NCBI GenBank assembly: GCA_964484475.1
Contig: CAZAFU010000003.1
Span: 1 to 64,000, forward strand
Source: Parvularcula sp964484475
Lineage (GTDB): Bacteria > Pseudomonadota > Alphaproteobacteria > Caulobacterales > Parvularculaceae
Direction: 5' to 3'
DNA length: 64,000 nucleotides
Below the pieces are notes generated by a model. That model did no database searches and was not told the DNA's origin. It saw nothing but the letters and a program-made list of their open reading frames with translations. A program made the translations under genes and the position numbers. Of the stretch, positions 35,558 through 44,349 are shown one piece after another (position 1 is the stretch's first letter; every line of letters begins with the position of its first letter).

Positions 35558-37000
35558 ATGGCCAAGAAGAACAAAGTGCAGCGCCCCAGGGCGCGCAAGC
35601 CGAGAGGCTTTCCCGACCGCTTCGGCGCGGAACTCGTTGCCGAGCGGCTGATGCTCGCCCGGATCGGCGAGGTTTACGAGAGCTACGGCTTCGCTCCCCT
35701 TTCGACTCCCGCCCTCGAATTCACGGATGCGCTGGGCAAGTTCCTGCCCGACGTCGACCGCCCCAATGCCGGGGTCTTCTCGATGCAGGATGACGACGAG
35801 CAGTGGATGAGCCTGCGCTATGACCTGACCGCGCCCCTCGCGCGCTTCGTGGCGGAGAACATGGACCAGCTGCCACGACCCTACCGGCGCTATGCCGTGG
35901 GGACGGTATGGCGGAACGAGAAGCCGGGTCCCGGGCGGTTCCGCGAGTTCACCCAGATCGACGCCGATGCCTGCTTTGCGCCGGCCCCCCATGCCGATGC
36001 GGAGATCATCATGATGTTCGTCGATGCGCTGAAGGCGGCAGGCGTCGACGACAGCGACGTCGAGATCAGGCTGTCCTCGCGCAAGGTTATGACCGGCCTT
36101 CTCCAGGCCATCGGGCTCGACCCCGAGGACCGGGCGAAAGCCGGAACGGTCCTGCGCGCCATGGACAAGTATGACCGTCTGGGTGCAGATGGCGTGAAGC
36201 ATCTCCTCGGTGAGGGCCGCAAGGACGAGAGCGGCGACTACACCGAAGGCGCAGGGCTCGAGGCTTCGCAGATCGACGCCGTCCTTCGCTTCATGGAAGG
36301 CGGGGAGATGGCCGACATGCTTTCAGGCACGCAGACCGGCGCGGACGGCCAGGAGGAGCTCGATACGATCGTCTCCACGCTGAAGGCCTGCGGCTACGGC
36401 GACAGGGTCAAGGTGGACCCGTCGGTGATCCGTGGTCTCGACTACTATACAGGGCCCGTCTTCGAGGCGGAGCTGACCTTCGACGTCGAGAACGACAAGG
36501 GCCAGGTGGTGCAGTTCGGATCGGTGGGGTCGGGCGGCCGCTATGATGGCCTCGTCGCCCGCTTCAAGGGGCAGGAAGTCCCGTCGGTCGGCTGCTCGGT
36601 CGGTGTCAGCCGCCTTCTGACCGCCCTGCGTTCCAAGGCAGCGTTGCCCGAACCGCTCGGCCCGGTCGTCGTCCTCGCGCTCGAGGGCGACGAGCTCCCG
36701 GTCTACCACCGGATGGCGCAGGAGCTGCGCCGCGCCGGCATGGCGGCCGAGGTCTATCTCGGCGGGGCCGGGATGAAGGCGCAGATGCGCTACGCTGACA
36801 AGCGGGGTGCACCGATCGTCGTGATCCGCGGCGAGGACGAGCGGCAGGCGGGACAGGTGACTCTCAAGGACCTCCGTGCCGGGAAGAAAGCCTCCGAAGG
36901 CATCGACACCCGCGAGGAATGGACCGAGGAACGGCCCGGGCAGGAGACCGTGGCCGAAGACCGCATGGTGGCGTGGGTCCGCGAGCGGATCGGCGCCTAG
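35558..37000 (+). CDS. hisS: Histidyl-tRNA synthetase (alphaproteobacterial-type)
   Basis: A 480-residue class II aminoacyl-tRNA synthetase. Present are SLRYDLTAPLARFVAENM, motif 2 RNEKPGPGRFREFTQIDAD, the histidine-binding RGLDYYTGPVFEAEL, motif 3 GVSRLL and the C-terminal anticodon domain (from about 385: VVVLALEGDELPVYHRMAQELR). The motif 2 loop and GPVFE stretch resemble the non-canonical HisRS of those alphaproteobacteria whose tRNA-His lacks the extra G at -1. It is convergent with the histidine kinase gene, with stops overlapping by four bases. Confidence 0.95.
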   Translation: MAKKNKVQRPRARKPRGFPDRFGAELVAERLMLARIGEVYESYGFAPLSTPALEFTDALGKFLPDVDRPNAGVFSMQDDDEQWMSLRYDLTAPLARFVAENMDQLPRPYRRYAVGTVWRNEKPGPGRFREFTQIDADACFAPAPHADAEIIMMFVDALKAAGVDDSDVEIRLSSRKVMTGLLQAIGLDPEDRAKAGTVLRAMDKYDRLGADGVKHLLGEGRKDESGDYTEGAGLEASQIDAVLRFMEGGEMADMLSGTQTGADGQEELDTIVSTLKACGYGDRVKVDPSVIRGLDYYTGPVFEAELTFDVENDKGQVVQFGSVGSGGRYDGLVARFKGQEVPSVGCSVGVSRLLTALRSKAALPEPLGPVVVLALEGDELPVYHRMAQELRRAGMAAEVYLGGAGMKAQMRYADKRGAPIVVIRGEDERQAGQVTLKDLRAGKKASEGIDTREEWTEERPGQETVAEDRMVAWVRERIGA

Positions 37001-39423
37001 ACCGCCTCGACCACGCTGGCGTCCGCGCGCGGGTCAGGGTTCGCGGTCCAGCGGGCGAGCATGTCCTTCAGCGCGTCTTTCCTGATCGGCTTGCCGAGGT
37101 AATCGTCCATGCCTTGCGCGAGGCACTGGTCCTTCTGGTTGGCGTTCACATGTGCGGTCAGGCATATCACCGGCGTATGGTGAAGGCCCTTGCGCTTCTC
37201 CAGCGCCCGGATCTCCCGAGTGGCCTCGAAGCCGTCCATCACGGGCATGGAGATGTCCATGAGGACGACGTCGAAATCGCCTTCGCTGAAGGCCTCGACG
37301 GCCATCTCGCCGTTTTCGGCCAAGGTCACGCTGTATCGTCCGCCTTCGAGGAAGTTGGCGAGGACCAAGCGGTTCACCTGGTTGTCGTCGGCTGCCAGCA
37401 CCCGGATCTTCTTCTCATGACCATCGGGATGGCCACCGGTTTCCGATCCGGATGGCTGGCGGGAACTGGCAAACCGGTCGTCGAGGGCCTCGGACAGCGC
37501 GGTGTAGAAAGTCGCGCTCCGGACGGGTTTGACAAGATAGTTCTCCGCACCCAGATCGCGGAACGCCGCGACGACGGCGTCGTCATCCGACGAGGAAAGG
37601 ACGACGATCTGGGAGAGTGAGAGGTCCGTGCGCGCCGCAATATGCTCCGCGACCGCGAGGCCGTCGAATTCGGGCATGTGATAGTCGAGGACGATGAGGT
37701 CGAACGGGACCTTGTCCCGGGCCGCGCGGTCGAGGAGAGCCACTGCCTGACGCCCGCCCGAAGCCCTGACGGCTGCAAGACCCCATGTCCGGCACTGCTC
37801 CTCCATGATGTCGAGATTGACCTCGACGTCGTCGACCAGGAGCACTCTGGCCGAAGGAAGTCGGGCACGCTCGCCGATCGAGAGTTCCTTGCCGATCCCC
37901 ACCTCAAGCGGGAGTTCGAGAGTGAAGGTGGAGCCTTCGCCCGGTGCCGACTCCACGCTGATGCTACCGCCCATCAGCCCGGCGAGGCGGGCCGAGATGG
38001 CAAGGCCCAGTCCGGTGCCGCCATACTGGCGGGTCGTGGAGGTCTCGGCCTGGGTGAATTCCTGGAAGATCGCGTCGGCCTTCTCCTCGGGGATGCCGAT
38101 GCCCGTATCGATGACCCTGATCGCCCAGCGGGGCACGTCCGCGTTGCTTTCCACCCGCGAAGCCTCGATCAGGACATAGCCTTCCGAGGTGAACTTGACG
38201 GCATTGCCCACGAGATTGGTGACGATCTGCCGGATGCGCCCCGCGTCGCCGAGAAAGCACTGGGGCAGGTCGGGCTCGCACCGGACCATGACCTCGAACC
38301 CTTTTTCCTGCGCCTTGGCGGACAGGAGGACGGCCACGTCCTCGAGGCAGGCCTGAAGGTTGAACGGGGCGGGATCGATTTCGAGCCGCCCGGCCTCGAT
38401 CTTCGAGAAATCGAGAACATCGTTGAGGACGGTGAGGAGCGCGAGGCCCGACCTGTGGATGGTGTTCGCATAGGCACGCTCACGGGTCCCGAGCGGTGAG
38501 TCGATCAGCAGCTCCGACATCCCGAGAATACCGTTCATGGGTGTGCGGATCTCATGGCTCATATTGGCGAGGAAGGCCGACTTCGCCCGGCTTGCTTCCT
38601 CGGCCCTTTCCCTTGCCGCATGGAGCTCCCGGTTCCTCTGGCGAAGCCTCTCGGCGATCGCTTCGAGGCGCCTGGCCTCGTCGGCCTTCATCCTCGTGGT
38701 CGTCTGGTCGAGGATCGAGACCGCGAGGCTGATCACCAGGACGACCATCACCGCAGCGGCCGTCGCCCCGGCAACCACCGTGCTGTCTTCGGTCCATGCG
38801 TCCTCCGAGATGTCGAGCGGCACGATCGTCAGGGCGGCCATGCCGCCGAAATGCAGGACGACGATGGCAAGGGCCAGCAAGAGCGGAGCAGCCACCATCC
38901 GCAGGAGGGGTTTTCTGCCGCAGAACATCCGGACACAGGCATAATTCAGAACGAACCCCGCAATCGCGGTCCAGACGACGAGGCCGGCGTCCCACTGCAA
39001 AAGCGCACTCGCGGCGTAGGCGGACATGCCGACATAATGGAGTGTCAGGACCGCGATGGTCAGCGCAACGGCGCTGACGAGCTGGCGGAGGGCACCGAGG
39101 TCCGGGCGGGTCATCGGGATGACGCTCAATCCGAAGAGGAGGCAGGCGAGAACGAGGGAGAAGAGCGTTCGCGGAAGCGAGATCCCCCGTTCGATCTCGT
39201 ACTCGTAGCCGAGCATCGCGATGAAGTGGGTTGCCCAGATCCCGCAACCCGCGGTGACGGCGGCAACGGCGATCCAGAAGGCTCTCCGGCGCGTGCCCGT
39301 GGAGCCGGCGGCACGTTCCCAGTTTCCCACCACCGTCCAGCTGGCAAAGGCGCAGACGATCGCAGCCAGCACCACATATTCCCAGGCGTGCTCGCCCGAG
39401 ATACACGAGACAATCTTGTACAT
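36997..39423 (-). CDS. MHYT-sensor hybrid histidine kinase with two receiver domains
   Basis: An 808-residue membrane hybrid kinase. The N-terminal sensor (about 1-240) has seven helices with three MHYT-like motifs: THFIAM near 65-70, LHYVGM near 128-133 and LHFGGM near 190-195, thought to bind metal ions. A coiled segment (241-280) leads to HisKA with H290 in SHEIRTPMNGILG, and HATPase_c with the N box VGNAVKFT, DTGIGIP and GGTGLGLAI. Receiver 1 has D580 (LIVLDYHMP) and receiver 2 D723 (VVLMDISMP). There is no Hpt domain and no adjacent response regulator, so the output is unknown; phosphorelay to a remote partner is likely. Confidence 0.92.
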   Translation of the reverse strand: MYKIVSCISGEHAWEYVVLAAIVCAFASWTVVGNWERAAGSTGTRRRAFWIAVAAVTAGCGIWATHFIAMLGYEYEIERGISLPRTLFSLVLACLLFGLSVIPMTRPDLGALRQLVSAVALTIAVLTLHYVGMSAYAASALLQWDAGLVVWTAIAGFVLNYACVRMFCGRKPLLRMVAAPLLLALAIVVLHFGGMAALTIVPLDISEDAWTEDSTVVAGATAAAVMVVLVISLAVSILDQTTTRMKADEARRLEAIAERLRQRNRELHAARERAEEASRAKSAFLANMSHEIRTPMNGILGMSELLIDSPLGTRERAYANTIHRSGLALLTVLNDVLDFSKIEAGRLEIDPAPFNLQACLEDVAVLLSAKAQEKGFEVMVRCEPDLPQCFLGDAGRIRQIVTNLVGNAVKFTSEGYVLIEASRVESNADVPRWAIRVIDTGIGIPEEKADAIFQEFTQAETSTTRQYGGTGLGLAISARLAGLMGGSISVESAPGEGSTFTLELPLEVGIGKELSIGERARLPSARVLLVDDVEVNLDIMEEQCRTWGLAAVRASGGRQAVALLDRAARDKVPFDLIVLDYHMPEFDGLAVAEHIAARTDLSLSQIVVLSSSDDDAVVAAFRDLGAENYLVKPVRSATFYTALSEALDDRFASSRQPSGSETGGHPDGHEKKIRVLAADDNQVNRLVLANFLEGGRYSVTLAENGEMAVEAFSEGDFDVVLMDISMPVMDGFEATREIRALEKRKGLHHTPVICLTAHVNANQKDQCLAQGMDDYLGKPIRKDALKDMLARWTANPDPRADASVVEAV

Positions 39424-39470
39424 ATTCGGCTCCTACGGCAGTAGAAGCATGAAATGATGAGCAGAATACG

Positions 39471-39505
39471 AAAAAGCCCCGCGGCATCGTCATGCCCCGG
39501 GGCTT
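39471..39505 (-). terminator. Intrinsic terminator of the FKBP gene
   Basis: On the minus strand AAGCCCCG/CGGGGCTT (39498-39505 with 39474-39481) plus an inner ATGCC/GGCAT stem and four-base loop form a long hairpin followed by five U. It lies about 50 bases after the FKBP stop. Confidence 0.9.
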
Positions 39506-39553
39506 CGGAATGTCGCGCTCGTTCCCGGAACGGGAATGAGCCGAACGGCAGCT

Positions 39554-39982
39554 TTACTTGATCTCGACCAGCTCGACGTCGAAGTTCAGTTCCCGCCCGG
39601 CGAGGGGGTGGTTCGCGTCAAGGGTGACGCTCTCGTCATCGGCTTCGGTCACCGTGACCGGAATGGTCTGGCCGTCCTGGGTCTGCATGGCGAGCTGCGT
39701 GCCCGGGTCGGTGGGGATGTCCTCGGGGAGCTGCGCCCGCGCAACGGTCTGGATGCGCGTCTCGTCGCGCTCGCCATAACCTTCGGAAGGGGCAACGCTC
39801 ACCTGCTTCTTCTCACCGACTTCCATGCCGGTGATCGCGCGTTCGAGGCCCGGAATGATCTGGCCCGCGCCGAGCTGGAACTCGAGCGGATCGCGCCCTT
39901 GGGAACTGTCGAAGGTGGTGCCGTCTTCGAAGGCACCGGTGTAGTTGATGCGAACCGTGTCGCCGGCTTGTGCTTGGCTCAT
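39554..39982 (-). CDS. FKBP-type peptidyl-prolyl isomerase (FkpB/SlyD-like)
   Basis: A 142-residue isomerase/chaperone. The split FKBP domain has VRINYTGAFEDGTTFDSSQGRDPLEFQLGAGQIIPGLERAITGMEVGEKK at the start and NHPLAGRELNFDVELVEIK at the end, with an IF insert between (about 70-120). It lacks the His-rich tail of E. coli SlyD. It is cytoplasmic by absence of a signal. The start ATG at 39982 removes a non-homologous upstream extension. Confidence 0.92.
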   Translation of the reverse strand: MSQAQAGDTVRINYTGAFEDGTTFDSSQGRDPLEFQLGAGQIIPGLERAITGMEVGEKKQVSVAPSEGYGERDETRIQTVARAQLPEDIPTDPGTQLAMQTQDGQTIPVTVTEADDESVTLDANHPLAGRELNFDVELVEIK

Positions 39983-40459
39983 AAGAATCTCGTCTATTTT
40001 TCTGCGTGGCCCGACACTTGGGCATGAGGCCACGAGGCGCAAGGGGTCCGACGGCACAACGGCCCGGGCTCATGCGTTCACAAATCGAAGAACTCGGCGG
40101 GCAGGTCGATACAGTCGCTCAGCTTCATTGCATCGGAATAGATTTGAAATGCAATCAAATGCCACGATGGCTTTCCTTTCGGCTCGCCAAGTCATGCGAA
40201 CCGTTCTCCGGGTTTCTTTGCATGCCAGGCGCCGGGGCGGGGATGTCTCGTCTTGAAACCGGCGAGCCCATGCGCGGATTGGCAATGCTTTCGGCCGGGA
40301 ACGGCAGGGCGTTGACGAACCCTTCGCTCTTCGGTGCCGGGGAAGTTCCGGTTCCAGCGCCAAGCTGGCCTTGCCGCGCGGCGCTGGAAGAAAGCGAGGG
40401 CGCAGCCTCGGCAACGAAGACGCGCCTTCTGCCGACAGGGCGCTTTTGCCCGCCGCCGC
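39983..40459. other. 477-base interval without a supportable gene
   Basis: Between the FKBP gene and the serine hydrolase there is no gene I can support. The part near 40080-40200 is visibly AT-richer than its surroundings. It contains a minus-strand frame of 37 codons (40081-40191) with protein-like composition but no upstream start codon. It should also hold the promoter of the FKBP gene. Confidence 0.5.
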
Positions 40460-41578
40460 CTACTGATCGTCGAGGAAGAGCTCGAGGAACTTCGCGGCGA
40501 TCGGCGACTTCTCGATCTGCGCCTTGGTCAACGTGTCGATCTCGAAGCGGATACCATCCGTGTTGCCAAGCGCGACCAGCGTCAGCCCATCATCCGGCGC
40601 CTTGAGCAATATGCCGGCATAGGCATCGGGCCACCAGCCGCTGTGCCAGACGAGCCTGTGCCCCTCCCAGTCCTGCACGAACCATCCGTAGGCATAAGGG
40701 GCGGGGGCGCCGTCCGCATCGGTCGGTGGCGTCCACATCGTCTCGCGCAGCTCGGGGCTCAGGATGCGCCCCTCATCGAGGGCGATCGAATATTCCGCAA
40801 GGTCCACCGCGCTGGCGATGATCCCGGAACTGGCGTTGAGTTCCGGGTTCGGGAGAACCGAGGGGGCAAGGCCGTCACCCTGTTCGGGCGCATGCCTGAA
40901 GGGTGGTGCGAGGTGGGTCAGCGCCGCAGCGCCCTCCTCGTCGCGCCAGCCGGCAGCGATGCTCTCAAGGCCCCCCGGTTCGATCACGTAGTGCCGCATC
41001 CAGTCCCGCCAGCTCCGGTCCGTGTTCTCCTCGACCCAGTTCGAAAGCCTTCCGAAGACCACCGGGTTGTAGAAGAAGGAGGTACCGGGCTCGCCCTGCA
41101 CCCGGTTCTGGAGCACGTGACGCAGGCTGATTTCGGTATCGCAGCGCGGCGCCTCGATCACGCGGCCATCGTCCATCGTGCCGCCGCCAAAGATGATCCC
41201 GCTCGAGGTGAGCCATTCGCATCGCCCGTCCCAGTCGCTCAGGGACGTGAACGGATCATCGAGATCGATGTGCCCGTCCGCGTCCATGGCAAGGAGCGTC
41301 GCCGCAGTGAAGGTCTTGGTGATCGACGCGGCGAGGTAGGATGTCTTCGGGGTGGTCGGTTCTTCGGCATCGTGGTCCTGCCAGCCGATGCTCTCGGTCA
41401 TGATGATCTCGCCGTCCTCGACCACCGCGACGGAAAAGCTGAGGATCAGGTTCTCTTTCCTGAACTCTTGAAGATAAGTCCTGAATTCCTCGATCTTCTG
41501 GTCCCGGGTGTCCGCCGCCAGGCAGCTTCCGGCCAGCACCGGCAAGAGGCCCGCGCCGAGTAGCGCCGTCTTTTTCAT
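40460..41578 (-). CDS. Serine hydrolase, class C beta-lactamase/DD-peptidase fold
   Basis: A 372-residue exported hydrolase. The signal peptide ends near LAGSC (C19), with a possible lipobox. The nucleophile motif S85-I-T-K88 is in AASITKTF, and H312-S-G is the third-strand motif. The tyrosine motif, normally YxN, reads FFYNPVVF around Y170, with the Asn shifted by one. The family includes esterases, DD-peptidases and beta-lactamases, and the substrate cannot be told. It is divergent from mutL by 191 bases. Confidence 0.85.
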   Translation of the reverse strand: MKKTALLGAGLLPVLAGSCLAADTRDQKIEEFRTYLQEFRKENLILSFSVAVVEDGEIIMTESIGWQDHDAEEPTTPKTSYLAASITKTFTAATLLAMDADGHIDLDDPFTSLSDWDGRCEWLTSSGIIFGGGTMDDGRVIEAPRCDTEISLRHVLQNRVQGEPGTSFFYNPVVFGRLSNWVEENTDRSWRDWMRHYVIEPGGLESIAAGWRDEEGAAALTHLAPPFRHAPEQGDGLAPSVLPNPELNASSGIIASAVDLAEYSIALDEGRILSPELRETMWTPPTDADGAPAPYAYGWFVQDWEGHRLVWHSGWWPDAYAGILLKAPDDGLTLVALGNTDGIRFEIDTLTKAQIEKSPIAAKFLELFLDDQ

Positions 41579-41769
41579 TCGTCCTCCGAACTTTTCGCGT
41601 GAGCCGGGAAGCGTCCGGGGGGAGGCGTCCGCAGCACAGCTTACGAGGTGGTCATGATGGCGGTGCCGTTCAACCGTCTTGCTCCTCCTCGCAGCCTCGG
41701 CGGCCCGAAGCGGGATGGGGAAGACTAGGGTTTTGGCGAGGGCCCCCGACTCGACTAGGTTGCCCTGCC

Positions 41770-43599
41770 ATGAGCGAAACCCTCGAACACCAGAGCCAAC
41801 GGATACGCCGCCTGCCGCCCGGCGCGATCAACCGGATCGCCGCCGGCGAGGTCATCGAGCGCCCCGCCGCCGCGGTCAAGGAACTGGTCGAGAACGCTCT
41901 TGATGCCGGAGCGACGGATATCTCGGTGGAGATCGAGGATGGCGGGCTGAAGCGCCTTTCGGTGCTCGATGACGGTTGCGGGATGGGGCCCGAAGAGATT
42001 CCCCTCGCGCTGGAGCGCCATGCCACCTCCAAGCTGCGCGTGGACGGCGAAGGGCTCGACCTCCTCGCCATCGACACCATGGGGTTCAGGGGCGAGGCGC
42101 TGCCGTCGATCGGATCGGTCTCCCGCATGACCGTGACCTCCCGCGCCCGGGGCGGGGAGGGGGCGAGCCTTGCCGTGCGCGGCGGCGAGATGGGCCCGGT
42201 GGGCCCTGCCGCGTTCGCAGGATGCGGCACCCGGATCGAGGTCGAGGACCTTTTCTTCGCGACACCGGCGAGGCTCAAGTTCATGCGCTCCGCCCGGGCG
42301 GAGACCACCGCCTGCGTCGATGCCGTCAAGCGCCTTGCCATGGCCCGTCCCGACGTGGCCTTCTCCATGACCGTCGATGCCCGGCAGCGCTTCGCCTACC
42401 GCCGGGAGCAGCCGGGCGCCGAGGGGCATCTTGCCCGTCTCGGCGCGATCATGGGCGCCGACTTCGAGGCCAATGCGGTCCCCGTCAGCCTCGAACGGGA
42501 CGGGGTGTCCCTTTCGGGCTTTGCCGGGGTTCCCACCTTCAACAGGGGGCTGCCGGACAAGCAGTTCCTTTTCGTCCGTGGACGTCCCGTAAAGGACAAG
42601 CTGATGATCGGCGCCGTTCGCGGCGCCTATGCCGACTTCCTCGCGCGCGACAGGCACCCGCTTCTCTGCCTCTTTCTCGACATGCCCGGCAGGCTGGTCG
42701 ACGTGAACGTTCACCCGGCGAAGACGGAGGTGCGGTTCAGGGAGCCGCAGCTCGTGCGCGGCATGATTGTCAGTGGGCTGCGCGGTGCCATCGCTTCGAC
42801 GGGACACCGGGCCTCGACCACCGTCGCGGCCCAGGCCCTCCGTTCGGCCCGCCCGGGCAGTTTCGCCGCTGCCCCGCCGCCTTACGCCCCTTCAGGACCG
42901 GCGATCACAGCGCCGTTCCCGCCAGCTCCTCCCACCGGCCTTGCGGAAGGGCGAATGCCCGAAAGCTTCGCCGTTCCTTCCTCACGGGGGGGCGAGCAGC
43001 ATGAGCCTGAGCGCGCGGACTATCCTCTGGGTGCGGCCGTCGGGCAGCTTCACGATACCTACATCGTCGCCCAGACCAAGGACGGGATCATCCTGGTCGA
43101 TCAGCATGCGGCCCATGAGCGGCTGGTCTATGAAAGGATCAAGCAGGCTTCCGAAGGACAGGGCATCAGGCGGCAGACGCTTCTCGTCCCGGAGGTGGTC
43201 GAACTCGCCGAGGACGAGGCGCAGCTCATCGCCGAACGGCAGGAGGAACTTGGCGACCTTGGGCTCGGGATCGAGGAATTCGGCATCGGGAGCATTCTCG
43301 TGCGCGAGGTGCCCGCGGTGCTCGGGGATTTCGACATCAGGGGCCTCATCAAGGACATCGCCACCGAGCTTTCGGGCCTTGGCCAGCAGATCAGCCTGCC
43401 GGACCTCATCGCGGAGACCCTGGGCAACCATGCCTGCCGGAATTCCGTCAGGGCGGGGCGGCGGCTGACGACCGACGAGATGAACGCGCTTCTCAGGCAG
43501 ATGGAGGCGACCCCCCATTCGGGGCAGTGCAACCATGGCCGGCCGACCTACGTGGAACTTGGCCTCAAGGATATCGAACGGCTGTTCGGGCGCCGCTGA
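41770..43599 (+). CDS. mutL: DNA mismatch repair protein MutL (endonuclease type)
   Basis: A 609-residue MutL. The GHKL ATPase has NRIAAGEVIERPAAAVKELVENALDAGA, DDGCGM and TMGFRGEALPSIGSV. The C-terminal domain has the metal-dependent endonuclease motif DQHAAHERLVYE starting at D444, with ACRNSVRAG and GQCNHGRPTYVEL as partners. This type nicks DNA itself, as expected where MutH is absent. A proline-rich linker (about 345-420) joins the halves. The ATG at 41770 is the natural start. Confidence 0.96.
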   Translation: MSETLEHQSQRIRRLPPGAINRIAAGEVIERPAAAVKELVENALDAGATDISVEIEDGGLKRLSVLDDGCGMGPEEIPLALERHATSKLRVDGEGLDLLAIDTMGFRGEALPSIGSVSRMTVTSRARGGEGASLAVRGGEMGPVGPAAFAGCGTRIEVEDLFFATPARLKFMRSARAETTACVDAVKRLAMARPDVAFSMTVDARQRFAYRREQPGAEGHLARLGAIMGADFEANAVPVSLERDGVSLSGFAGVPTFNRGLPDKQFLFVRGRPVKDKLMIGAVRGAYADFLARDRHPLLCLFLDMPGRLVDVNVHPAKTEVRFREPQLVRGMIVSGLRGAIASTGHRASTTVAAQALRSARPGSFAAAPPPYAPSGPAITAPFPPAPPTGLAEGRMPESFAVPSSRGGEQHEPERADYPLGAAVGQLHDTYIVAQTKDGIILVDQHAAHERLVYERIKQASEGQGIRRQTLLVPEVVELAEDEAQLIAERQEELGDLGLGIEEFGIGSILVREVPAVLGDFDIRGLIKDIATELSGLGQQISLPDLIAETLGNHACRNSVRAGRRLTTDEMNALLRQMEATPHSGQCNHGRPTYVELGLKDIERLFGRR

Positions 43600-43686
43600 T
43601 GCAAAGGGGGCCTTGGCGGGGAACCGCGGCCCGTGTAGCGCGCGGCTTTTCTTCCGGGCTCGGGCGACAATGGGAGTGTCTTCGCG

Positions 43687-44349
43687 GTGGATCAGGGTTT
43701 CATTCAGGCGTTCTTCGCGGCGTTCGTCACGCTCTTCATCATCATCGACCCGATCCTGGTCGCACCGCTCTTCGCCGCGCTGACCCACCAGAACACGAGC
43801 AAGGAACGGCGCTCGATCGCTATCCAGGCATCGCTGATCTCTCTTGGCGTCCTCGTCTTCTTCGCTTTCCTCGGGCCGCCCATGCTGAAACACATGGGCA
43901 TCGAGCTCGCCTCGTTCAGGGCCGCGGGCGGGCTCCTCCTCTTTCTCATCGGCTTCCGGATGTTCTTCAATCCCGACGACGAGATCGACGCCAAGCGCCC
44001 GGGGCCCAAGGCGTCCTCCCGGGACAATGTCGCCTTCTTTCCCCTGGCTCTTCCCATGCTCGCCGGTCCCGGTGCCATCGCCACGGTCATGCTCCTGATG
44101 AAGGACGGCGCCGCCCAGTACGAAGACCGCGCCTGGGAGGCGCAGCTGGGGGTTCTCATGGCTCTCGCGCTGATCCTCGTCATGGCGGTCCCGATCATGA
44201 TGTCATCCGGCTCGATCGCGAAGGCTCTCGGCCGTACCGGCATGAACATGATCTCGAGGCTGCTCGGCATGTTGCTCATGGCCTTGGCAACACAGTACAT
44301 TTTCGATGGAGTGCGGGTCGGCATTCTCGAAAGGGTCCAGAATGGCTGA
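43687..44349 (+). CDS. MarC family integral membrane protein
   Basis: A 220-residue protein with six hydrophobic segments. It has FVTLFIIIDPILVAPLFAALT, ELASFRAAGGLLLFLIGFRMF, FFPLALPMLAGPGAIATVMLLM and MISRLLGMLLMALATQYIFDG, all MarC/UPF0056 hallmarks. The transport substrate of the family is unknown. It begins with GTG. Its end overlaps the glk start by eight bases. Confidence 0.9.
   Translation: MDQGFIQAFFAAFVTLFIIIDPILVAPLFAALTHQNTSKERRSIAIQASLISLGVLVFFAFLGPPMLKHMGIELASFRAAGGLLLFLIGFRMFFNPDDEIDAKRPGPKASSRDNVAFFPLALPMLAGPGAIATVMLLMKDGAAQYEDRAWEAQLGVLMALALILVMAVPIMMSSGSIAKALGRTGMNMISRLLGMLLMALATQYIFDGVRVGILERVQNG

Noticed and set aside
40334..41563. 409-codon open frame on the plus strand
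   Set aside because: Antisense to the serine hydrolase, whose motifs and signal peptide are clear on the other strand.
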